Shown: positions 1 to 8,746 of the stretch, piece after piece
Layout of the letters: each line of letters starts with the position of its first letter
Numbering within the stretch: position 1 is the first letter of the stretch
Origin: Nocardia altamirensis NBRC 108246
Lineage (GTDB): Bacteria; Actinomycetota; Actinomycetes; Mycobacteriales; Mycobacteriaceae
Length of the DNA stretch: 55,588 nucleotides
Assembly: GCF_001612685.1 (NCBI RefSeq)
Contig: NZ_BDAY01000081.1
Location: 1-55,588, forward strand
Direction of reading: 5' to 3'
Translations under genes and position numbers: made by a program
The notes under the pieces: model-generated
Told to the model about the DNA's origin: nothing
The model's database searches: none
Seen by the model: the letters and a program-made list of their open reading frames with translations, nothing else

Positions 1-2262
1 GGTCAGCCGCCGCATCGCCCCGTCCCGCCTGCGCAGCAGCGCCCCGGACCGGGAGCGCCACCGACACAGCGGCCCCGGCAGCGGGTGGCCGGAGACTTCG
101 GTGGGCCACCCGCACCACGAAATCAGCTTCCCAGTACGGCAACTCGGCCGACGCTCGACCGCGACCCTCCGGGCAGGGCCCAGCGGCGTCGCCGACCGAC
201 GGCCACAAAGAAATCACGATGGCGCATCGTCCGTCGCGTCTGCTACCTCCTGCTGGCGCTGGCCATCATGGTGCCGAGCGCGATCTTCGCGGTCGCCTAC
301 ACCACGGCCTCGGTGCCCCAGCCGAGTGCGCTGAAGACCAACCTGGTGGCGACCATCCTGGAGTCCGACGGCAAGACCGTGCTGAACAAGGTGGCCCCGC
401 CGCAGGGCGAGCGCACCGACGTCTCCATCGATCAGATCCCAGCGCATGTGCGTAACGCGGTGATCGCGATCGAGGACCGAACCTTCTACACCAACCCCGG
501 GTTCTCGCTGTCCGGTTTCGCCCGTGCGCTCCGCGACAACCTGCTCGACCGCGACGACGCGGGTGGTGGCTCGACAATCACCCAGCAGTACGTCAAGAAC
601 GCGAATGCCGACAACGAGCACAGTCTCGACCGCAAGTGGCGCGAGCTGGTGGTCGCGGCGAAGATGGCCCGACAGTGGAGCAAGGACGACATCCTCACCG
701 CCTACCTGAACATCATCTACTTCGGTCGCGGCGCCACCGGCATCAACGCGGCGGCCAGGGCCTACTACGACAAGAAGGTGCAGGATCTGACGCCGGCCGA
801 GGGCGCGATGCTGGCCGCACTCCCCCGGGAACCGTCGAATCTGGATCCGGAAAAGAATCGGAAGGGCGCGGAGGGGCGCTGGAACGACGTACTCGACGCG
901 ATGGTCGACACCGGCGCCCTGCCCAAGGCCGACCGGGCGAAGATGCAGTTCCCCCAGGTGGTTTCGGCGGCACAGACCGGTGACGACAACGCCGATCAAG
1001 GCCCCAACGGCCTGATCAAGAGGCAGGTGCTCGCGGAGTTGGCCGACGCGGGCATCACCGAGAAGCAGCTCAATGCTCAGGGCCTGCAGATCACCACCAC
1101 CATCGACCACAAGACACAGCAGGCCGCGATCGATGCGGTCCAGAAGAATATGCAGGGCGAGCGGCCGGAAACCCGCAGCGCGGTGGTGTCGGTCGACCCG
1201 AAAACCGGTGCGGTGAAGGCGTATTACGGTGGCGACAACGGTCGGGGCTGGGACTTCGCAGGCAACCCGTTGCAGACCGGCTCGACGTTCAAGGTGTTCG
1301 GTCTCGCGGTCAACCTGGAGCTCGGCATTCCGCTCTCGAAGGAGTACGACAGCTCCGACCTGACCGTGCCAGGCGTCAAGGGCAAGATCACCAACGCTGA
1401 GGGCCATGGCTGCGGCACCTGCACGATCGCCGAGGCGCTCAAGCTCTCGTTGAACACCAGCTTCTATCGAATGGAGATGGATATGGGATCCAGCGGCGCG
1501 AACAAGATCGCCGCGATGGCCTACAAGGCGGGTATCCCGGACACCATTCCCGGCCTCGGCAAGACGCTGGTGGAGCCGGACGGCTCGCCGCCCAACAACG
1601 GAATCGTCCTCGGCCAGTACTCGCTCCGTGTGCGCGATATGGCTTCGGCCTACGCGACATTCGCGGCCTCGGGTGTCTACCGCAAGCCGCACCTGGTGCA
1701 GAAGGTCGTCACGGCCGAGGGTCGGGTGCTGCTGGACAACGGCTCGGTGGCCGGCGAGCAGCGCATCTCGAAGGCGGTGGCGGACAACGTGGTCGCGGCG
1801 ATGGAGCCGATCGCCGCGTCGTCGCGGAATCATGGATTGGCCGGTGACCGCAAGTCCGCCGCCAAGACCGGGACCACTCAGCTCGGTGACACCGGTCAGA
1901 ACAAGGACGTCTGGATGGTCGGCTTCACCCCGTCGCTGTCGACCGCCGTCTGGGTGGGCACGCCCGACGGCACCCCGCTCAAGACGTCGGCCGGCAACGT
2001 CATGTGGGGATCCGGGCTGCCGTCCGACATCTGGAAGGACACGATGGACGCGGCACTACAGGGCACTCCGAAGGAGGAATTCCCCAAACCCGCCTCGATC
2101 GGCGGTCAGCCCGGCGGCGTGCCGACCTCCACCGTCGTGCCCTCCTCGACCCCGTCCGTCCTGCCGACCGCACCACAAGGCTGTGGACAACCCTTCCCCA
2201 TGCTGCCTCCCTCGTTCTTGAATCCTTGTGCGGAGCAACCGCCGCAGGATTCGGGTCGGTAG
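1..2262 (+). CDS. Bifunctional class A penicillin-binding protein (GT51 + transpeptidase), 5'-truncated by the window
   Basis: Polymerises and cross-links peptidoglycan outside the membrane. The frame is open from base 1 (Pro/Gln/Arg-rich residues), so the gene begins upstream; the GTG at 85 is internal or only an alternative start. After a basic cytoplasmic tail comes one membrane segment (about 236-308). The GT51 domain follows with EDRTFY (about 469-486), GGSTITQQ (about 565) and the family's RKWRE and GRGATGI signatures. The transpeptidase domain has the active-site STFK at 1282-1293, an SLN triad motif near 1447 and KTGTT at about 1864. The C-terminus is a Pro/Ser/Thr-rich tail. This is the ponA-type architecture; which PBP paralogue it is cannot be decided here. 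It converges on the next gene across a strong hairpin. Confidence 0.93.
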   Translation, partial: GQPPHRPVPPAQQRPGPGAPPTQRPRQRVAGDFGGPPAPRNQLPSTATRPTLDRDPPGRAQRRRRPTATKKSRWRIVRRVCYLLLALAIMVPSAIFAVAYTTASVPQPSALKTNLVATILESDGKTVLNKVAPPQGERTDVSIDQIPAHVRNAVIAIEDRTFYTNPGFSLSGFARALRDNLLDRDDAGGGSTITQQYVKNANADNEHSLDRKWRELVVAAKMARQWSKDDILTAYLNIIYFGRGATGINAAARAYYDKKVQDLTPAEGAMLAALPREPSNLDPEKNRKGAEGRWNDVLDAMVDTGALPKADRAKMQFPQVVSAAQTGDDNADQGPNGLIKRQVLAELADAGITEKQLNAQGLQITTTIDHKTQQAAIDAVQKNMQGERPETRSAVVSVDPKTGAVKAYYGGDNGRGWDFAGNPLQTGSTFKVFGLAVNLELGIPLSKEYDSSDLTVPGVKGKITNAEGHGCGTCTIAEALKLSLNTSFYRMEMDMGSSGANKIAAMAYKAGIPDTIPGLGKTLVEPDGSPPNNGIVLGQYSLRVRDMASAYATFAASGVYRKPHLVQKVVTAEGRVLLDNGSVAGEQRISKAVADNVVAAMEPIAASSRNHGLAGDRKSAAKTGTTQLGDTGQNKDVWMVGFTPSLSTAVWVGTPDGTPLKTSAGNVMWGSGLPSDIWKDTMDAALQGTPKEEFPKPASIGGQPGGVPTSTVVPSSTPSVLPTAPQGCGQPFPMLPPSFLNPCAEQPPQDSGR

Positions 2263-2297
2263 CCCGGCCGGCGTCTCGCGCTGGTCCGCACACACGA

Positions 2298-2335
2298 AAG
2301 TGGCCCGGAACCGATGGATGGGTTCCGGGCCACTT
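2298..2335. terminator. Bidirectional hairpin between the PBP and IOR genes
   Basis: Perfect 15-bp inverted repeat (arms 2298-2312 and 2321-2335) with an 8-nt loop, starting 36 bp after the PBP stop and about 115 bp after the stop of the convergent oxidoreductase gene. There is no long T tract on either side. It fits a stem-type actinobacterial terminator serving both genes. Confidence 0.75.
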
Positions 2336-2451
2336 CCCATGTGCCCGGGAGCGTGGCCTTTACGCTCGACCAGGCGCGCGGTTCCTCCGGGGACGGCAGC
2401 CGGCGGAGCCGGCGGGGTGGGTAAGCACTGTCCCGTGCCGCGCTGGTGGAA

Positions 2452-5400
2452 CTACACCTGCGGCGGCTCGATGCCGAGCTCGCGCAGGCTGTTTCGGTAC
2501 TGCTCCACGTTGGCCAGCTTGATGTCCTCGTAGCCGCGCACCGCGTCGGCGAGCGCGGCGGCCTGGACCGCCCGGTCGTAGCCCGCCTCGTCGAGCGTGT
2601 CCGCGAGGGTGGTCACCATCGCGGTGTAGTGGGCGAGCAGCGCGCGCTCGACCCTGCGGACGTGGGCATAGCCGAAGAGATCGAACTTGGTGCCGCGCAG
2701 CCGCTTCCCCTTCGCCAGCACCTTCAGGCTGAAGTGGCCACGCGGACCGATGCCGATCTTCTTCTTGCGACCCATCGCGCGCAGGATCGGCGGGTGCAGC
2801 TTGTAGGTGAGGTTGGCACCTTCGGGCAGCTGGCCGGCGACATCGTCGAGGAAGGCAGGATCGGTCAGCCTGCGGGCCACCTCGTACTCGTCCTTGTACG
2901 CGGTGAACTTGTAGAGGCCACGGGCCACCTCCTCGCTGAACTCGGTGCGATCGGTGACCTTGCGCTGTCCGTCCCAAACACGTTGCACGGCTTGCACATA
3001 GTCGCGAGCAATGCGCACACCCTGGAAACCGATCAGCTCGGCGGCACGCAGTTCGACCAGCCGCTTGGTCTCCCCCGTCGCGGTCAAGCCGTCGAAAAGG
3101 TCAGCGGGAACGACGATCTCGGCGCGCTTGGGCTGCTGACGGATAGCCACCGCGGCGAACTCGTCCGGCCGTTCGATCGCGATCCGGCCCCAGCGGAACG
3201 CCTCGATGTTGGCTTTCACTGCGACACCATTGATCTCGATGGCTTCCTCGATCGCCGCAGCGGGCAGACGAAGACCACCGAGCTGGTAGGCCGCGCCGAC
3301 CAGCAGGAAGTTGGCGGCCGCGGTGTTGCCGAACAGCACCTCGGCGGCGGTGAGCGCGTCGAACGAGCGCACCTCCCGCGACGCCTGTGCGAGCCTGCCG
3401 AGCAGCGCGGGCGTCTCCGGGTACTGAACGGCCTTGTCGTACACCATGTCCCCGGTCGGGGTCTTGCTGGTGGACGCGACCGTCATGGTCGATTCCTTCG
3501 AGCCGTACGCCAGGTTCTTGTTGTCGGTGGCGGTGAGCAGATCGAACGCCACGATGCAGTCGGCGGAACCCGGCGTCAGCCGGTTCGCCGGCTCCAGCGC
3601 ACCGGAGACGAACCGCAGGTGCGAGACGACCGGTCCGGCCTTCTGGCTCAGGCCGATCTGGTCCAGGCTCGCCACGTCGTAGCCTGCCCGCAGCGCGGCG
3701 GTGGCAAGCACCTGGTTCACGGTCACGATGCCGGTGCCGCCGATGCCTGCGAGGAAGACGTTCTGTGTCGTGGTCGGCGCGGCCTGCCTGACGTCGGGCA
3801 GCACCGGCGGCTCCGGACGCTGCATCGCCTTGCGCTTCTTGGCCTTCCCCGGCTCGGGCAGCTCCACCGTGACGAAGGACGGGCAGTCGCCGTCGAGGCA
3901 GCTGTAGTCGGTGTTGCACGAGGTCTGATCGATCCGGGTCTTGCGGCCGAATTCGGTGTCCACCGGCTGCACCGACAGGCAGTTGCTCTTGACGCCGCAG
4001 TCGCCGCAACCCTCGCAGACCGCCTCGTTGATGACGACCCTGGTGCGCCGGACCGGCAACGTGCCGCGCTTGCGCTGGCGGCGCGCGTCGGCGGCGCAGT
4101 GCTGGTCGTAGATCAGCACGGTCACGCCGGGGATCTCGCGCAGCACGCGTTGCGCCTCGTCGAGCCGGTCCCGATGCCACAGCCTGGTGCCCGCAGCGAG
4201 ATCACGCTTGCGGTACTTCTTCGGCTCGTCGGCGCAGATGATGATCTGCGCGACGCCCTCGGTGCTGAGCTTGTGCGTCAGCATCGGCACGGCGAGCGCA
4301 CCCTCCGCGTCCTGTGCGCCCGTCATCGCGACGACGTCGTTGTACAGCAGCTTGTAGGTGATGTTCACCCCGGCGGCGATGCAGGCCTGCACGGCAAGCT
4401 GACCGGAGTGGAAGAACGTGCCGTCGCCGATGTTCTGGAACAGGTGCGGCACGTCGGTGAACGGCGCCTGGCCGATCCACTGAGCGCCCTCACCTCCCAT
4501 CTGGGTCAAGCCGGTGACCTTGCTGTCTTCCCGGCCCGACATGGTCACCATCGTGTGGCAGCCGATGCCGCCGCCTGCGATCGAGCCCTCCGGCACCGCG
4601 GTGGAGCGGTTGTGCGGGCAGCCGCTGCAGAAGTAGGCGGCGCGCTTGGCGGGCAGCACCGCAAGCGACAGCGGCTGCGGCAGTGGCCGTTTCATGTCGA
4701 GGAAGCCGTCGAGCGCGCGGGCCAGCGGCTTGGCGATCCGTCCTGTAGTGAGTTCGCCGTCCTGGCTGAACAGCGGGCGGCCCGCGGCATCGCGCTTGCC
4801 GATGATCTCAGGGGCATCGGCGGTGCCGTAGAGGATCTCGCGGATCTGGGTCTCGATGAAGGCGGTCTTGTCCTCGACCACCACGAGCCGGGTCAGCCCC
4901 TTCGCGAACTGCTGAACGCGTTCGGGCGCAATGGGAAACGGCATACCGATGCGCAGCAGCCGGACGCCGGCGCGCATGAGGGCGTCGTCATCGACACCGA
5001 GGTCGATGAGCGCCTGCCGGACGGCGTCGAAAGTCGTTCCGGTGGCGGCGATGCCGATCGTGGCGCGGGCCGGGTTCACCTCGATGACGTCGAGTTCGTT
5101 GAGGGTGCTGTAGGCCTTGACCGTTTCCCAGCGTCCGCCGTACAGGTCGGCCTCGGCGATCACGCTGTCGGTCGGTGCCGCCATCGGTCGCTGGAGGTAG
5201 CGGAACGGCCTGCCCTCCCAGGAGATTTCGGGGACAACGATGTCGATGTCGCCGACCGTGCCGTCGACCGACCAGGCGCCGTCGGCCACGTCGGCCACGA
5301 TCTTGAGCGCGACCAGGCAGCCCGAGGCACGCGACAGCGCGACACCGTGCAAGCCCATGGTGATGATCTCGCGGGCGTTGCGCGGGAACAGGACCGGGAT

Positions 5401-5925
5401 GTTCATCGCGGCCAGCGAGCGCTCGCTCACCGCTGGCACCGTCGAGGACTTCGAGGCCGGGTCGTCGCCGACCAGCAGCAGCACCCCGCCATTGGCATTC
5501 GCACCGTACATGTTCGCGTGCCGCAACGCATCCGTCGCGCGGTCGAGGCCCGGTCCCTTGCCGTACCAGACACCGACAACGCCGTCGTGGGTCGCGGCGC
5601 CTGCGGGCAGGTCGGCCTGACTACCCCACACCGAGGTCGCGGCAAGTTCTTCGTTCAACCCGGGCACGAACGAAATGTCGTGCTCGGCAAGCACGCCGGG
5701 CATCCCGCCGAGCATCTTGTCGACGCCGCCGAGCGGACTGCCCTGATACCCCGAGACGAACGTGCCGACGCGCCGCCCGGCGCGCAGGTCACGCACGTGC
5801 TGTTCCACCAGCTGGCGTGCGATCGCTTGGACCCCGGTCAGAACAACGGTGCCCGCGCCGACCCGGTAGCGGTCGGCGAGGTCGTACGGAGCCGGGATCA
5901 GGTCGTGATCGGCGAGCTCGGTCAT
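2452..5925 (-). CDS. Indolepyruvate ferredoxin oxidoreductase, fused IorA/IorB type
   Basis: Oxidatively decarboxylates aryl or branched 2-oxo acids with thiamine diphosphate and Fe-S clusters, passing electrons to ferredoxin. At 1157 aa it is the single-chain form in which alpha- and gamma-type domains are fused. The N-terminal third has the ThDP/2-oxoacid features (YQGSPLGGVD). The middle has a cysteine-rich ferredoxin-like segment beginning VCEGCGDCGVKSNC and continuing with further Cys (CNTDYSCLDGDC). The C-terminal third begins with GIGGTGIVTVNQVL, typical of the IorB/gamma domain. I chose the ATG at 5925 because GGTGG sits 5 nt upstream; a GTG at 5934 is the alternative. It is monocistronic, with a palindrome about 110 bp upstream that may control it. 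Confidence 0.92.
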   Translation of the reverse strand: MTELADHDLIPAPYDLADRYRVGAGTVVLTGVQAIARQLVEQHVRDLRAGRRVGTFVSGYQGSPLGGVDKMLGGMPGVLAEHDISFVPGLNEELAATSVWGSQADLPAGAATHDGVVGVWYGKGPGLDRATDALRHANMYGANANGGVLLLVGDDPASKSSTVPAVSERSLAAMNIPVLFPRNAREIITMGLHGVALSRASGCLVALKIVADVADGAWSVDGTVGDIDIVVPEISWEGRPFRYLQRPMAAPTDSVIAEADLYGGRWETVKAYSTLNELDVIEVNPARATIGIAATGTTFDAVRQALIDLGVDDDALMRAGVRLLRIGMPFPIAPERVQQFAKGLTRLVVVEDKTAFIETQIREILYGTADAPEIIGKRDAAGRPLFSQDGELTTGRIAKPLARALDGFLDMKRPLPQPLSLAVLPAKRAAYFCSGCPHNRSTAVPEGSIAGGGIGCHTMVTMSGREDSKVTGLTQMGGEGAQWIGQAPFTDVPHLFQNIGDGTFFHSGQLAVQACIAAGVNITYKLLYNDVVAMTGAQDAEGALAVPMLTHKLSTEGVAQIIICADEPKKYRKRDLAAGTRLWHRDRLDEAQRVLREIPGVTVLIYDQHCAADARRQRKRGTLPVRRTRVVINEAVCEGCGDCGVKSNCLSVQPVDTEFGRKTRIDQTSCNTDYSCLDGDCPSFVTVELPEPGKAKKRKAMQRPEPPVLPDVRQAAPTTTQNVFLAGIGGTGIVTVNQVLATAALRAGYDVASLDQIGLSQKAGPVVSHLRFVSGALEPANRLTPGSADCIVAFDLLTATDNKNLAYGSKESTMTVASTSKTPTGDMVYDKAVQYPETPALLGRLAQASREVRSFDALTAAEVLFGNTAAANFLLVGAAYQLGGLRLPAAAIEEAIEINGVAVKANIEAFRWGRIAIERPDEFAAVAIRQQPKRAEIVVPADLFDGLTATGETKRLVELRAAELIGFQGVRIARDYVQAVQRVWDGQRKVTDRTEFSEEVARGLYKFTAYKDEYEVARRLTDPAFLDDVAGQLPEGANLTYKLHPPILRAMGRKKKIGIGPRGHFSLKVLAKGKRLRGTKFDLFGYAHVRRVERALLAHYTAMVTTLADTLDEAGYDRAVQAAALADAVRGYEDIKLANVEQYRNSLRELGIEPPQV

Positions 5926-6032
5926 GCAGTCCACCCGTCCGGACGGCGCCGATCGGGCGGCGTCCTAGTTGAGCACTTGATGCCGCATACCCTGCCCTTA
6001 AAGCGCGAATTGAACAATAGTGGCGAAGAAAT

Positions 6033-6049
6033 TTGAGCAGACTGCTCAA
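6033..6049. promoter_or_regulatory. Perfect palindrome upstream of the IOR gene (candidate operator)
   Basis: Arms TTGAGCAG and CTGCTCAA around a single A. The half-site TTGAGCA also occurs near 5969, nearer the IOR start. The size and AT-rich flanks fit a dimeric HTH repressor site, but no regulator gene is adjacent. Confidence 0.4.
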
Positions 6050-6098
6050 TTTAGCAGCTTGTGAATGGGCACACACTATGCACGGTGCGAGGTGCGCT

Positions 6099-6290
6099 GT
6101 GACCTCCACCACCGAGCGCCGGATCCCACCCGACGCCGAAGACCCGACCGACCGGTACCCGAAGGGCAGCCAGGGACACTCGAGCGGAGGCCGCACCGAC
6201 TGCCCGCGCACCGGCTGGCCCTGCAACGCGGCACCCAGGGACACGACCGAAGCGATCGAGCACCCTTTCCATGATGACGTGCTGCGGTAA
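6099..6290 (+). CDS. Hypothetical 63-aa protein
   Basis: Short frame divergent from the oxidoreductase gene. GTG start with a GAGG ribosome site 6 nt upstream. About 85% of third codon positions are G or C, clearly higher than positions one and two, which is the coding signature of this genome. The product is hydrophilic with two Cys (about residues 35 and 41) and no signal peptide or membrane segment. I do not recognise it. It could be a regulatory leader peptide or a lineage-specific small protein. Confidence is limited by the short length. Confidence 0.4.
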   Translation: MTSTTERRIPPDAEDPTDRYPKGSQGHSSGGRTDCPRTGWPCNAAPRDTTEAIEHPFHDDVLR

Positions 6291-6535
6291 TAGCCAATAG
6301 CTTTCGCAAACGGTCGGCTATCGGCATCGACGGCGCCGGTAGTGATCTCGTGCAACTGCACAGGAAATGCGCTGTGAATTATCAAATAATGCCCACCCGG
6401 TGATATACGGTGACGGACACGGCGCTACGTTTGCGTACGGATGGTTTCGCCGAGGTGCGGCGGTCCACAGGTTGACCCGAAAGGTGGTGTGCCGGTCCGC
6501 TCCTCGGGTGCGGCCGTGGGTTCCAGCTATCCGCC
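6291..6535. other. Intergenic region with an AT-rich patch
   Basis: Non-coding stretch ahead of the lipase gene. It contains an AT-rich patch (about 6370-6420) in an otherwise GC-rich background that may hold promoter elements, but no hexamer pair is clear enough to call. Confidence 0.3.
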
Positions 6536-6565
6536 TGCGCGGCAAACGACGACGTTTACCGCGCA
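6536..6565. promoter_or_regulatory. Near-perfect 30-bp palindrome upstream of the lipase gene
   Basis: Arms of 13 bp (6536-6548 and 6553-6565) with one mismatch and a 4-nt centre (ACGA). The core reads AAACG-ACGA-CGTTT. It ends 60 bp before the preferred lipase start, so it could be an operator or a leader hairpin. Confidence 0.4.
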
Positions 6566-6625
6566 TCTTCCATGCAGTGGTGGTCCACCCGAGTCGCCGA
6601 GAAGTCTGTCGGGGTCGGTGAGTCG

Positions 6626-7840
6626 ATGGTGGCCGAAAGTCGAAGGAAAGCCGTGCGAAGAGTTCCGTTCAGGATTGCGATCCTGATGTTGAGCATCGTC
6701 TCGATCGGGCTGGTTGGCCTGCCCGTGAATGCTCAACCGCTGTATCCGACCCCGGATCCGGATGTTTTCTACACTCCGCCCGCCGAACTGGCCGCACTGA
6801 AACCCGGCGATGTGGTGCGCGCCCGCAAGATCGACACCGGCATGTATGTCGGCACCGAGGGCTGGCAGGTCGCGTTCCGGTCCACCAACTCGATGAGCAA
6901 GCCGGTGATGGGGGTGACCACGGTTCTGCTGCCCATCGGCGTCAAGAACCCGCCGCTCGTCTCCTACCAGGCCCTCATCAATTCGCTTGGTACCCAGTGC
7001 AACCCGTCCCGGTCGCTGTTCAACGGCGAGCTGCAGGACGCGGCAGGCGCGATGCTCCCGATCGGGCGCGGCTGGGCGGTGTCGCTGCCCGACTACCTCG
7101 GCCCGACCTCGGCCTACGGCGCAGCCAGGCTCAGCGGCATGATGACACTGGACAGTGTCAGGGCGGTACAGAAGGTGGCCGAACTCGGCCTCGCCAATTC
7201 GCCTGTCGCCCTGGCGGGTTACTCCGGCGGCGGCATGGCCACCTCGTGGGCGGCAGCGCTGCAGCCCACGTACGCGCCCGATCTGAAGCTCACCGCCGCG
7301 GTGGCAGGCGGCATCCCCGCCGATCTCGAGGAGATGGCGCTTTCGCTCGGCTTCGCACCGCACCCCGGTTTCGGGTTGGCGTTCGCCGCCGCGATGGGAC
7401 TGGAGCGCGAGTACCCGGAGAAGCTGCCGATTTCGGATCAGCTGAACGAAAACGGGCTGTGGTTCCGCGAATTCACCCATGACGCCTGCCGCAGGTTCCT
7501 GCTGTTCCACGGGGCCTTCCGCAACGCGGAGCAAATGGCCGCATCGAAGAGCCTGATGGACAGCCCCGTTGCCCGCGAAGTCCTGCGCCAGAACAGCTTG
7601 CGGCACTTCGACGGCATCCCGTCCGTTCCGGTCTTCATGTGGCAGGGACGCTTCGACGAACTCACCTTCTTCCCGCCGGTCGCCGAGGTCGCCGACCGCT
7701 ACTGTCGCGCGGGTGCCCGACTCGAGTTCCGCCCCTACGAGATTGCCGAGCACATGACAACGGCTGTGGCAGGCTTCGCCGACGCGTGGAACTACGTCGA
7801 GGCCCGCTTCCGGGGCGAGCCGGCTCCCACCACCTGCTGA
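6626..7840 (+). CDS. Secretory lipase family protein (LIP, alpha/beta hydrolase)
   Basis: Predicted secreted triacylglycerol lipase or esterase. From the ATG at 6626 the protein is 404 aa: a basic n-region, a hydrophobic segment (about residues 15-34) and a VNA-Q cleavage site give a clear signal peptide. The nucleophile elbow is GYSGGG (nt about 7219-7236). The C-terminal half has a WQGRFDE segment that could supply the Asp and an EHMTT segment that could supply the His of the triad. An upstream in-frame ATG at 6572 would add 18 residues before the signal peptide and is less likely. Genes of this family are frequent in Nocardia and Rhodococcus and are linked with lipid use. It is monocistronic and ends at a strong terminator. 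Confidence 0.85.
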   Translation: MVAESRRKAVRRVPFRIAILMLSIVSIGLVGLPVNAQPLYPTPDPDVFYTPPAELAALKPGDVVRARKIDTGMYVGTEGWQVAFRSTNSMSKPVMGVTTVLLPIGVKNPPLVSYQALINSLGTQCNPSRSLFNGELQDAAGAMLPIGRGWAVSLPDYLGPTSAYGAARLSGMMTLDSVRAVQKVAELGLANSPVALAGYSGGGMATSWAAALQPTYAPDLKLTAAVAGGIPADLEEMALSLGFAPHPGFGLAFAAAMGLEREYPEKLPISDQLNENGLWFREFTHDACRRFLLFHGAFRNAEQMAASKSLMDSPVAREVLRQNSLRHFDGIPSVPVFMWQGRFDELTFFPPVAEVADRYCRAGARLEFRPYEIAEHMTTAVAGFADAWNYVEARFRGEPAPTTC

Positions 7841-7860
7841 TCCCGACATCACCGGCACGA

Positions 7861-7894
7861 AACGGCCCCGGAGAACTTCTCCGGGGCCGTTTTT
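7861..7894. terminator. Rho-independent terminator after the lipase gene
   Basis: 14-bp perfect stem (7861-7874 and 7878-7891), 3-nt loop, then a T run on the + strand reaching 7894. It lies between convergent lipase and SDR genes and probably stops both. Confidence 0.85.
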
Positions 7895-7909
7895 CGTCCG
7901 CGACCGGGC

Positions 7910-8746
7910 TCAGCTGATCGAGCGGACCTGTTCCTCGTATGCGGCCCTGACCTTCTCGTCGGCGGGATGCAGGGCGCGGTCGCCGTCGACGAGGCGGCGC
8001 ACCAGGCGCACCGCGCGCTCCGGCGCGGCCGCCAAGGCAATGTCGATCGGGCCGAGATAGTTCGGCACCGCGACCTCCCCCTTGCGGGTGGCGACCGTGC
8101 GCAGGATGGCGGCGGCGACGTCTTCCGGATCGACGGTCGGCATGCCGTGGCCGAGGGCCATGCCGGACGACAGCCGGGTACGCACGGCCGACGGCATGAC
8201 ACAGCTGACGCTGACGCCCTGCGGTGCGAACTCCAAACGGGTTGCGGCGGAAAGGCCTACGGCGGCGAACTTGCTCGCGTTGTAGACGGCGAGACCAGGA
8301 AGCGGGATCTTGCCGGCCAGCGAGGCCACATTGACGATGTGGCCGCGGCCGCGCTCGACCATGCCCGGCGCGACGGCGCGCATGCCGTGGATGAGACCCC
8401 AGACGTTGATGTCCATCGTGGCCTGGCCGACCACGTCCGGCTCGTCGAGGAAAGGACCGGCAGGCATGACGCCCGCATTGTTGACGAGGACGTCGACGTG
8501 GCCGAGATCGGCGATCACCTTGTCCCACTGGCCACGCGAGCGCACATCGAGCTCGTAGGCCTTTGCTCCGATCGCGCCTGCCGCCTCCTGCGCGGCCTCG
8601 ACGTCGACATCGGCGATCACCACCTCGGATCCCTTGGCCGCGAACAACTCCGCGGTGGCGCGGCCGATGCCGCGGCCTGCTCCGGTGATCAGAACGCGGG
8701 CGCCGCTGAGCGCGACGTCGGGGTAACCATGACCGAGAATTCTCAT
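7910..8746 (-). CDS. Short-chain dehydrogenase/reductase (SDR)
   Basis: NAD(P)-dependent oxidoreductase, 278 aa, substrate unknown. It shows the classical SDR set: nucleotide-binding TGAGRGIG near the N-terminus, NNAG in strand 4, the catalytic Ser in NVASLAG and the YNASK tetrad motif. The start at 8746 gives MRILGHGYP and overlaps the stop of the upstream patatin-like gene by 4 nt (ATGA), so the two are translationally coupled. A divergent TetR gene suggests shared control. Coupling with a phospholipase-like protein hints at lipid or fatty-acyl metabolism, which is inference. Confidence 0.88.
   Translation of the reverse strand: MRILGHGYPDVALSGARVLITGAGRGIGRATAELFAAKGSEVVIADVDVEAAQEAAGAIGAKAYELDVRSRGQWDKVIADLGHVDVLVNNAGVMPAGPFLDEPDVVGQATMDINVWGLIHGMRAVAPGMVERGRGHIVNVASLAGKIPLPGLAVYNASKFAAVGLSAATRLEFAPQGVSVSCVMPSAVRTRLSSGMALGHGMPTVDPEDVAAAILRTVATRKGEVAVPNYLGPIDIALAAAPERAVRLVRRLVDGDRALHPADEKVRAAYEEQVRSIS

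Noticed and set aside
2446..6036. A 1196-codon open frame on the + strand opposite the IOR gene
   Set aside because: It mirrors the minus-strand gene, has Arg/Gly/Val/His-rich content typical of antisense frames in GC-rich genomes, and no family motif.
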